Below, piece by piece: positions 1 through 5,327 of a DNA stretch of 9,233 bases. Location of the stretch: assembly GCA_019410665.1 (NCBI GenBank), contig DXSD01000080.1, positions 1-9,233 on the forward strand, in the 5' to 3' direction. This DNA is from Fusobacterium sp. Lineage in GTDB: Bacteria > Fusobacteriota > Fusobacteriia > Fusobacteriales > Fusobacteriaceae. Position 1 is the first letter of the stretch, and each line of letters starts with the position of its first letter. The notes beneath the pieces were generated by a model that searched no databases, had not been told where the DNA came from, and saw only the letters and a list, made by a program, of their open reading frames with translations. The position numbers were made by a program, and so were the translations under genes.

Positions 1-124
1 AAACGAAAAAAAATAAAATAATTTCGTTATACCTTATTAGTTTACCATTAATTCTATAAAAAATCAACATCTTAATTGATATAATGAGAATAATATAACG
101 AAAAAAGTTCAAAAAATGATGGAT

Positions 125-153
125 TTGACTTTTTATAAGATATAATATATTAT
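125..153 (+). promoter_or_regulatory. Candidate sigma-70 promoter of the glycosylasparagine PTS operon
   Basis: TTGACT at 125-130 and TATTAT at 148-153 are separated by 17 bp. This predicts a transcript start near 160 and a leader of about 25 bases before the IIA start codon. The same TATTAT -10 hexamer appears in the candidate promoter at 7248-7276. The -10 region is so AT-rich that alternative hexamers such as TATATT at 146-151 are possible. Confidence 0.55.
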
Positions 154-158
154 AAAAA
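130..158. repeat. AT-rich palindrome over the operon promoter, candidate operator
   Basis: The arms TTTTTATAA (130-138) and TTATAAAAA (150-158) are perfect inverted copies. The inner bases 140-143 and 145-148 also pair, so 13 of 14 positions are symmetric about base 144, with one mismatch at 139/149. The palindrome covers the last base of the -35 box, the spacer, the -10 box and the bases before the predicted start. A repressor bound here would block transcription. The regulator is not in the window, and high AT content makes chance symmetry a real alternative. Confidence 0.4.
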
Positions 159-173
159 TGTAAAAAATTTCTG

Positions 174-184
174 TGGAGGTTAAA
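174..184 (+). promoter_or_regulatory. Ribosome binding site that fixes the IIA start at 185
   Basis: GGAGG at 175-179 lies 5 bases before ATG 185. An in-frame GTG at 173 would overlap this Shine-Dalgarno sequence, so it cannot be the real start. The protein should be read from 185 (MNLSIEE...). Confidence 0.85.
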
Positions 185-499
185 ATGAATTTATCAATTG
201 AAGAGATAGCAATGACAATTGTTGGAAATGCTGGTGAAGCAAGAAGTTTAGCTTTTGAAGCTTTAAAAGAAGCTAAAGAAGGAAATTATGAGAAAGCTAA
301 AGAGTATTTAGAGCAATCTAAAGAGAGAAGTTTAGCTGCTCATGAGATGCAAACAGAGTTAATTTGTAATGAAGCAGATGGAAATGGAATAGAGATGAAT
401 TTACTTATGGTACATGCTCAAGACCATTTAATGACTTCTATACTAGCTAGAGAATTAATAGAAGAGATGATTGGATTATATAAAAAATTAGATAAATAA
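185..499 (+). CDS. PTS system lactose/cellobiose/chitobiose-family IIA component
   Basis: This is a cytoplasmic phosphocarrier of 104 residues, the usual length for the family (PF02255). It takes a phosphate from HPr and passes it to the IIB protein encoded downstream. The hallmark VHAQDHLMTS is present at 76-85. H77 corresponds to the phosphorylated histidine of LacA/ChbA, and D80 corresponds to the metal-binding aspartate of the trimer. The rest is predicted to be helical, with an EAKEGNYEKAKEYLEQS helix that is typical of the family. It is first in the operon, 24 bases ahead of the glycosylasparaginase, and its IIC and IIB partners follow that enzyme. The family call is secure. The substrate cannot be read from IIA and is inferred from the neighbouring enzyme. 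No chb or cel symbol is given because no chitobiose or cellobiose hydrolase is present. Confidence 0.93.
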   Translation: MNLSIEEIAMTIVGNAGEARSLAFEALKEAKEGNYEKAKEYLEQSKERSLAAHEMQTELICNEADGNGIEMNLLMVHAQDHLMTSILARELIEEMIGLYKKLDK

Positions 500-523
500 C
501 CTTTTATTTAAGAGGAGGAAATT

Positions 524-1486
524 ATGAAAAGAGAATGGGGTATGATAGCTACTTGGAGAATGGCAGGAGATGCTGTTGGTTTAGGAGCAGATATACTAAA
601 AAATGATGGAAAATGTCAAGATGCAGTAGAAAAAGCAATTATGCAAGTTGAAGATTATCCATTTTATAAATCAGTAGGATATGGTGGACTTCCTAATGAA
701 GATTGTGAAGTTGAACTAGATGCAGCTTTTATGGATGGTAAAACTTTATCAATAGGAGCAGTAGCTGGAATAAGAGATTATAAAAATCCTGTATCTATAG
801 CTAGAAAACTAAGTGAGGATAGATTTAATATCTTCTTAGTTGGTGCAGGAGCAGAAGCTTATGCTCATAAAAATGGTTTTGTAAGACAAAATATGCTTAC
901 TGAAAGAGCTAAAAAGACTTGGGAAAAAAGAAAGAAAGAGATATATGAAAAAAATCTTTCTCCATATGATGGACATGATACTGTATGTATGATAGCTCTT
1001 GATAAAGAGGAAGATATGGCAGTAGCTACTTCTACAAGTGGGTTATTTATGAAAAAGAGAGGAAGAGTTGGAGATTCTCCAGTTTCAGGATCTGGTTTTT
1101 ATGTAAATAATGAGATTGGTGGAGCAGCAGCAACAGGACTTGGAGAAGATATAATGAAAGGTTGTCTTTCATATGAAGTAGTTCAAAGAATGAAAAAGGG
1201 AGAGAGTCCTATGGAAGCAGCTCAAGGTGCTGTAATGGATTTTACTGAGGAGTTAAAGAAAAGAAGAGGACATGCTGGAGCAATATCTGTAATAGCCTTA
1301 AATAATAAAGGTGAGTGGGGAATTGGAACAAATGTTGAATTTACCTTTGCAGCAGCAACTTCAGATGAAAAACCTCAAGTGTATATAGCAAATCCAATTG
1401 AAGGAACTAGAGAGGTAAAAATAGAAGCTGTATCTAAAGAGTATATGGAAGAGTATAAAAAAAGTATTCAAAAACCAATAGAATAA
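524..1486 (+). CDS. N4-(beta-N-acetylglucosaminyl)-L-asparaginase (glycosylasparaginase), cytoplasmic
   Basis: This is a 320-residue Ntn-hydrolase of the asparaginase-2 (T2) family. The family self-cleaves before a threonine and then splits the GlcNAc-Asn amide bond, giving aspartate and a 1-amino-sugar that hydrolyses to GlcNAc. The self-processing motif GHDT lies at 150-153, so T153 is the predicted nucleophile. Other active-site residues match the Flavobacterium enzyme by alignment from memory: W11 in TWRMAG, T171, R181 and D184 in GRVGDSP, and T204-G205 in ATGLGED. W11 separates true glycosylasparaginases from isoaspartyl peptidases. The start at 524 follows AGAGGAGG with 5 bases from GGAGG. 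There is no signal peptide, unlike the exported flavobacterial and lysosomal enzymes, so it should act inside the cell. It lies between PTS IIA and IIC genes in one operon, which points to a PTS-imported, possibly phosphorylated, substrate. A general T2 isoaspartyl peptidase is the less likely alternative. Confidence 0.88.
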   Translation: MKREWGMIATWRMAGDAVGLGADILKNDGKCQDAVEKAIMQVEDYPFYKSVGYGGLPNEDCEVELDAAFMDGKTLSIGAVAGIRDYKNPVSIARKLSEDRFNIFLVGAGAEAYAHKNGFVRQNMLTERAKKTWEKRKKEIYEKNLSPYDGHDTVCMIALDKEEDMAVATSTSGLFMKKRGRVGDSPVSGSGFYVNNEIGGAAATGLGEDIMKGCLSYEVVQRMKKGESPMEAAQGAVMDFTEELKKRRGHAGAISVIALNNKGEWGIGTNVEFTFAAATSDEKPQVYIANPIEGTREVKIEAVSKEYMEEYKKSIQKPIE

Positions 1487-1509
1487 TTATATAATAATAG
1501 GGAGGACAA

Positions 1510-2796
1510 ATGAATAAGTTAATTAGCATCTTAGAGGAAAAATTAGTACCAGTTGCAGCTTGGATTGAGCAAAACAGATTTATCAATGGAATTAGAAGAG
1601 CATTTATAATGCTAATGCCACTTCTTATGATTGGATCATTATTTTTAATGATACAAGCATTTCCTTTACCAGCTTATCAAAGAGGAATGGCTTCATTGTT
1701 AGGAGAGAATTGGAAAGATATATTTGATATTCCTGTAAATGCAACTTTCTCAATGTTAGCTGTATATATCTCTTTCTTAGTAGCACAACAATTAGCTAAA
1801 CAGTTTGATTTAGATAGTATAGCAGTGGGATTATTATCAATGGCTTCTTTCTTAATCTTAACTCCATTAGGAAAAACAGCTGAATTTGGTAATGTTATTA
1901 CTTTTGATTGGTTAGGAAGTAAAGGAATGTTTATAGCAATGCTTATTGGAATTGCTACTACTATGATATTTAGATTTTTCGTACAAAGAAATATCTTAGT
2001 AAAAATGCCTGAGGGAGTTCCACCTGAAGTAATAAGATCTTTTGAAGCTCTAATACCAGGAGCAGTTATTTTAACTCTTGCTTTACTTTTAAGAGTTGGA
2101 ATGGAGCATACATCTTTTGGAACTATTCATGACTTTGTATATAAGGTATTAGCAGCACCTTTAAAATCACTAGGAACTTCATACATTGGATCTATGTTTA
2201 CAGTTTTAGCTATATCAGTTTTATGGTCTGTAGGAATCAACAGTGGATCAATGGTAAATGGAATTGTTAGACCTTTCTGGTTAGAAAACCAAGTTGAAAA
2301 TATAGCTGCTATGCAAGCTGGACAACCATTACCTCATGTTATAACAGAGCAATTCTTTGATATGATATGGATGGGAGGAGCAGGAGCTACACTATCACTT
2401 TTACTTGCAATAATTATCTTTGCAAAGAGTAAACATATAAGAGCAGTTGCTGAGATAGGAGCTGTTCCAGGAATATTCAATATAAATGAGCCAGTATTAT
2501 TTGGATTACCAGTTATATTAAATCCTATAATGTTAATTCCTTTTAATATTGTTCCTTTAGTAATGGTTACTACTCAATATATAGCAATGACAATTGGTTT
2601 AGTTTCAAGACCAATAGGAATAGCTTTCCCATGGCCAACACCTGCAGTAATAAGTGGTTTCTTAACTGTTGGAGATATATCTGGATCACTAATGCAAATA
2701 GTAAATCTCTTAATAGGTGCTATGATTTATTTACCTTTCTTAAGAATTTTAGATAAAGCAGCTAAAAAAGAGGAAGTAGGAACTTCTGAAGAGTAA
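1510..2796 (+). CDS. PTS system lactose/cellobiose/chitobiose-family IIC permease
   Basis: This is a 428-residue integral membrane transporter of the family that includes ChbC, CelB and LacE (PF02378). It translocates the sugar while IIB phosphorylates it. About ten hydrophobic segments are visible, starting near residues 30-50. The conserved GIFNINEPVLFGLP lies at 321-334, and E327 of NEP corresponds to the substrate-contacting glutamate of the family. VPPEVIRSFEALIPG at 170-184 is another family hallmark. The segment LWSVGINSGSM at 238-248 is unusual: most relatives have GIHG here, and the histidine position is N244. That may mark a different substrate. GGGAGGA at 1500-1506 lies just before ATG 1510, 23 bases after the asparaginase stop. 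IIB follows after 22 bases. Family call secure; substrate inferred only. Confidence 0.92.
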   Translation: MNKLISILEEKLVPVAAWIEQNRFINGIRRAFIMLMPLLMIGSLFLMIQAFPLPAYQRGMASLLGENWKDIFDIPVNATFSMLAVYISFLVAQQLAKQFDLDSIAVGLLSMASFLILTPLGKTAEFGNVITFDWLGSKGMFIAMLIGIATTMIFRFFVQRNILVKMPEGVPPEVIRSFEALIPGAVILTLALLLRVGMEHTSFGTIHDFVYKVLAAPLKSLGTSYIGSMFTVLAISVLWSVGINSGSMVNGIVRPFWLENQVENIAAMQAGQPLPHVITEQFFDMIWMGGAGATLSLLLAIIIFAKSKHIRAVAEIGAVPGIFNINEPVLFGLPVILNPIMLIPFNIVPLVMVTTQYIAMTIGLVSRPIGIAFPWPTPAVISGFLTVGDISGSLMQIVNLLIGAMIYLPFLRILDKAAKKEEVGTSEE

Positions 2797-2802
2797 TTAT
2801 TT

Positions 2803-2818
2803 AAGGAGAGTGTTAAAT
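2803..2818 (+). promoter_or_regulatory. Ribosome binding site that fixes the IIB start at 2819
   Basis: AAGGAGAG at 2803-2810 precedes ATG 2819. An in-frame GTG at 2810 overlaps this site and would add MLN, so it is rejected. Starting at 2819 gives MKKILLLCAAGMSTS, the normal N-terminus of the family. Confidence 0.85.
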
Positions 2819-3124
2819 ATGAAAAAAATACTATTACTTTGTGCAGCTGGAATGTCAACTAGCTTAATGGTTAAAAAAATGATGGAAGCAGCTGAGAAAA
2901 AGGGAATAGAAGCTGAAATAAAAGCAGTAGGACTTGAAAAATTTGAAGAAAACTTAAACACATATGATGTTTTCTTATTAGGCCCTCAAGTAAAATATAA
3001 AAAGGCTGAGTTAGAAAAAATAGCAGCTACAGTAGGTAAAAAAGTAGAAGTAATAAATACAGTAGACTATGGAATGATGAGAGGAGATAAAGTATTAGAC
3101 TTTGCTTTTGGATTAATTGGTTAG
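2819..3124 (+). CDS. PTS system lactose/cellobiose/chitobiose-family IIB component
   Basis: This is a 101-residue cytoplasmic IIB protein (PF02302), the usual length. It accepts phosphate from IIA on a cysteine and donates it to the sugar bound by IIC. The phosphocysteine loop is LLLCAAGMSTSLM, with C8 as the active cysteine, as in ChbB (LFCSAGMSTSL). The sequence then follows the Rossmann-like pattern of the family: an amphipathic helix (residues 15-28), then AEIKAVGLEKF, then DVFLLGPQVKYKK at about 50-62, then a VINTVDYGMMRGDKVL C-terminus. It is the last gene of the operon, and a terminator starts 11 bases after its stop. With IIA and IIC it makes a complete permease from three separate polypeptides. 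General Enzyme I and HPr must be encoded elsewhere. Confidence 0.93.
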   Translation: MKKILLLCAAGMSTSLMVKKMMEAAEKKGIEAEIKAVGLEKFEENLNTYDVFLLGPQVKYKKAELEKIAATVGKKVEVINTVDYGMMRGDKVLDFAFGLIG

Positions 3125-3130
3125 TATAAA
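3102..3130 (+). promoter_or_regulatory. Possible promoter for the dipeptidase-CutC pair
   Basis: TTGCTT at 3102-3107 and TATAAA at 3125-3130 are 17 bp apart and lie over the 3' end of the IIB gene. The predicted start, near 3137, falls at the base of the terminator hairpin, so the new transcript would begin with that structure. No better promoter is seen between the terminator and the dipeptidase start. Fit to consensus is moderate. Confidence 0.35.
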
Positions 3131-3135
3131 AAATA

Positions 3136-3179
3136 AAAGAGGTTGTTGTATCAAAGGTTGCAATAGCCTCTTTCTTTTT
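3136..3179 (+). terminator. Intrinsic terminator after the PTS operon
   Basis: AAAGAGG at 3136-3142 pairs with CCTCTTT at 3167-3173. The stem continues through 3143-3150 against 3159-3166, with three G-U wobbles, to give 15 continuous pairs. The loop is 8 bases (3151-3158). The 3' side runs into TTTCTTTTT. The next start codon is only 11 bases after the U-tract. Confidence 0.85.
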
Positions 3180-3190
3180 AGAGGTGAAAT

Positions 3191-4585
3191 ATGAAGATAA
3201 AAGAGTATATAGAGAGTAATTTTGAAAAAATTATCTCTGATGTTATAGAGATAATAAAGATAAAAACAGTAAAAGAGGAAGCAAAAGGAGATGCTCCCTT
3301 TGGAGAGAATTTAAAATATGGATTAGAAAAAACCTTAGAATTAGCTAAAAAACTAGGGTTTAAAACTAAAAATTTAGATAATTATGTAGGGTATGCTGAA
3401 ATAGGAGAGGGAGAAGATTATATAGCTATTTTAGGGCATATAGATGTAGTCCCAGAGGGAGATATTTCTAAATGGAGTGTAGATCCTTATGGTGGAGAGA
3501 TAAAAGATAATATGTTAGTAGCTAGAGGAGCTATTGACAACAAAGGACCTATTGTTTCATCACTATATTCTATAAAGGCAATTTTAGAAGAGAATCCTAA
3601 TTTTAATAAAAGAGTGAGAGTAATTTTTGGAACAAATGAAGAGAGTGGAGATGAGGATATGAAATACTATCTTGCTCATGAGAAGGCTCCAAAATATGCT
3701 TTTACTCCTGATGGAAGATTCCCTGTTATATTTTCTGAAAAAGGAATCTATACTTTTTCTTTTAGAGAAGAGATAGATTGGGATAAAACAGCAGTATTAG
3801 AGATAGAAGCTGGGACAAGATCAAATGTAGTTCCAGAAAGAGCAAAGGTAGTTTTAAAAAATTCAATTTTACCTTATTTAGAAGAAAGTTTACAAAAAGT
3901 TGAAAAAATATCTAAATGTACTTTTGATGTATCAAAGGAAGAGGAAAAAGTAGTTATTATTGTAAATGGAAAAGCAGCTCATGCAAGTTCCCCTGAAAGA
4001 GGTATTAATTCTATATTAGGAATGTATCTATTTTTAAATGAACTTTTAGTTGAAGAGGACTCATTAAAGAATTTTGCTAAGTTTATGGCTAATTGTATTG
4101 GAGAATCAACAGATGGAAAACTTTTAGGAATAGAGAGTAAAAATGAAGAGACTGGAGATTTAACAATTAGTGCTGGTATCACTAAAAAAATAGATAATTT
4201 TATCTCTGTAAAATTTAATATAAGATACCCTGTTTCTACAACTGAAAAGATTTTAGATTCAACTTTAAATGAAAAGGCTCAAGAAAATGGAGTGATTTTC
4301 TTTAAAGAGAATCACAATCCACCACTATATTTTCCAAAGGATTCAATATTAGTAAAAACTTTACAAGATACATATAGAGAGATAACAGGAAGAGATGAGG
4401 AACCAGCAGCTTTAGGCGGAGGGACTTATGCTAAATTAATGCCTAATACTGTAGCTTTTGGTCCTAATTATAGAGAATTCAAGGGAAATCCTCATAGCTT
4501 TGATGAGTGTATGGATTTAGATATGTTAAAAATAGGAATAGAAATTTATGCTAAGGCCGTACTTAGACTTAGTGATTACATTTAG
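3191..4585 (+). CDS. pepV: M20-family dipeptidase, PepV/Sapep type
   Basis: This is a zinc-dependent cytoplasmic dipeptidase of 464 residues, matching PepV-family length (about 470). It hydrolyses dipeptides with broad specificity. All the M20 landmarks are present: H83 and D85 in GHIDVVPEG (metal ligand and catalytic helper), bridging D116 in GAIDNKGP, E150-E151 in GTNEESGDED (general base and ligand), D174 in FTPDGRFP, the lid-domain histidine H264 in KAAHASSPERG, and H435 in GNPHSFDE. The start at 3191 follows GAGGTG at 3181-3186. It begins only 11 bases after the upstream U-tract, so it is transcribed either by readthrough or from the weak promoter over the IIB end. It is followed directly by a CutC gene. 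A role in releasing amino acids from imported peptides is likely. A specific link to the glycosylasparagine operon is only conjecture. Confidence 0.88.
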   Translation: MKIKEYIESNFEKIISDVIEIIKIKTVKEEAKGDAPFGENLKYGLEKTLELAKKLGFKTKNLDNYVGYAEIGEGEDYIAILGHIDVVPEGDISKWSVDPYGGEIKDNMLVARGAIDNKGPIVSSLYSIKAILEENPNFNKRVRVIFGTNEESGDEDMKYYLAHEKAPKYAFTPDGRFPVIFSEKGIYTFSFREEIDWDKTAVLEIEAGTRSNVVPERAKVVLKNSILPYLEESLQKVEKISKCTFDVSKEEEKVVIIVNGKAAHASSPERGINSILGMYLFLNELLVEEDSLKNFAKFMANCIGESTDGKLLGIESKNEETGDLTISAGITKKIDNFISVKFNIRYPVSTTEKILDSTLNEKAQENGVIFFKENHNPPLYFPKDSILVKTLQDTYREITGRDEEPAALGGGTYAKLMPNTVAFGPNYREFKGNPHSFDECMDLDMLKIGIEIYAKAVLRLSDYI

Positions 4586-4595
4586 GAGGAATTTT
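4584..4595 (+). promoter_or_regulatory. Ribosome binding site overlapping the dipeptidase stop; fixes the CutC start
   Basis: AGGAGGA at 4584-4590 includes the last two bases of the TAG stop (4583-4585) of the dipeptidase and lies 5 bases before ATG 4596. An in-frame upstream ATG at 4548 lies inside the dipeptidase gene, has no ribosome binding site and would add 16 unrelated residues. The layout suggests translational coupling. Confidence 0.85.
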
Positions 4596-5204
4596 ATGAT
4601 AAGAGAAAAGTGTATAGGAAGTTATATAGAAGCTTTAGAAGCTGAAAGATTGGGAGCAGAGAGAGTTGAACTTTGTGATAATCTTGAAGAGGGAGGAACT
4701 ACACCATCTTATGGAACAATAAAAATGGTTGTAGAAAAAGTAAGTATTCCAGCTTTTGTAATTATAAGACCTAGAGGGGGAGATTTTTTCTACAATGAAG
4801 ATGAGATTGAGATAATGAAAGAGGATATTAAAATTTGTAAATCTTTAGGAGTAAAGGGAGTAGTTATAGGAGCATTAAATAGAGATAATACTATTAACTA
4901 TAAAGCTATAAAAGAGATGGTAGAACTTGCAAAACCTATGTCTGTAACATTTCATAAGGCAATAGATGAATTAGAAAATCCAGTGGCAGAGGTAAAAAAA
5001 TTAGCTAGCTTAGGAGTTAATAGAATACTTACTTCTGGAACTAAAGTAACAGCTTTAGAAGGACAAGAGATTTTAAGAGAGATGGTTAAAGAAGCTGGAG
5101 ATGATATTATAATCATAGTTGCTGGTAGAGTTACTAAAGAGAATTTAGACGAGGTATCTAAAGCTGTTCCAACAAAAGAGTACCATGGTAAAAAGATAGT
5201 TTAG
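4596..5204 (+). CDS. cutC: CutC-family TIM-barrel protein
   Basis: This is a 202-residue cytoplasmic protein of the CutC family (PF03932). That is shorter than the 248-residue E. coli protein but close to Gram-positive and fusobacterial forms, which end near (E)YHGKKIV as here. Conserved blocks appear in order: RVELCDNLEEGGTTPS (23-37), IIRPRGGDFFY (56-66), VTFHKAID (117-124), LTSGTK (145-150) and IVAGRVTKENL (174-184). R58, R60, D63 and H120 are the obvious candidate active-site residues. The family is named for copper tolerance, but that role is disputed and no copper-binding cluster is visible. An unknown enzymatic role in a TIM-barrel fold is as likely. It is the second gene of a tight pair with the dipeptidase and is closed by a terminator. 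Family call is firm; function is unknown. Confidence 0.87.
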   Translation: MIREKCIGSYIEALEAERLGAERVELCDNLEEGGTTPSYGTIKMVVEKVSIPAFVIIRPRGGDFFYNEDEIEIMKEDIKICKSLGVKGVVIGALNRDNTINYKAIKEMVELAKPMSVTFHKAIDELENPVAEVKKLASLGVNRILTSGTKVTALEGQEILREMVKEAGDDIIIIVAGRVTKENLDEVSKAVPTKEYHGKKIV

Positions 5205-5212
5205 AATTAAGG

Positions 5213-5260
5213 AAAGCTGTATCCAAAATCTTAAATAAGGATAAAGGATACAGTTTTTTT
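5213..5260 (+). terminator. Intrinsic terminator of the pepV-cutC pair
   Basis: CTGTATCC at 5217-5224 pairs perfectly with GGATACAG at 5246-5253. The stem can extend by a G-U and three A-U pairs to 5213/5257. The loop is 21 bases, and seven T's follow at 5254-5260. Confidence 0.85.
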
Positions 5261-5289
5261 ATTGCTAAAATTTAAATAATAAGGTATCC

Positions 5290-5295
5290 TATAAT
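5290..5295 (+). promoter_or_regulatory. Possible -10 box for the EamA transporter gene
   Basis: A perfect TATAAT lies 33 bases before the start codon and downstream of the preceding terminator, so this gene should need its own promoter. No convincing -35 hexamer is found 16-18 bp upstream, so the call rests on the -10 and on position. Confidence 0.3.
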
Positions 5296-5327
5296 TAGTG
5301 GAATATTTAGTGTAGGGTGGTGCTAAT

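Larger units (their letters stand above)
1..172. other. Upstream intergenic region of the IIA-glycosylasparaginase operon
   Basis: No gene is visible here. The stretch is extremely AT-rich and holds the candidate promoter and palindrome listed separately. It also contains a 9-bp perfect inverted repeat, TTTCGTTAT at 22-30 and ATAACGAAA at 95-103, and a third related element, AACGAAA, at 2-8 that pairs with TTTCGTT at 22-28. A TGATATAAT string at 77-85 looks like an extended -10 box but has no credible -35. The window edge cuts off whatever lies further upstream. Confidence 0.6.

Noticed and set aside
77..85. TGATATAAT, an extended -10 box, as the operon promoter
   Set aside because: No -35 lies at a usable distance, and it would give a leader of about 90 bases. 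TTGACT/TATTAT nearer the gene fits better, although a second promoter here is not excluded.
3979..4182. A 67-codon - strand open frame inside the dipeptidase gene
   Set aside because: The dipeptidase reading frame is complete with every catalytic residue, and the antisense product resembles nothing known.
4548..4595. A longer CutC protein starting at ATG 4548
   Set aside because: It would overlap the dipeptidase gene by 38 bases without a ribosome binding site. ATG 4596 has AGGAGGA at the right distance and matches the family N-terminus.
5314..5327. AGGGTGGTGC before the EamA gene resembles the start of a T-box riboswitch antiterminator
   Set aside because: The rest of the T-box motif (ACCGCG) is missing, the gap is only about 120 bases and is partly filled by the cutC terminator, and no specifier stem is visible.
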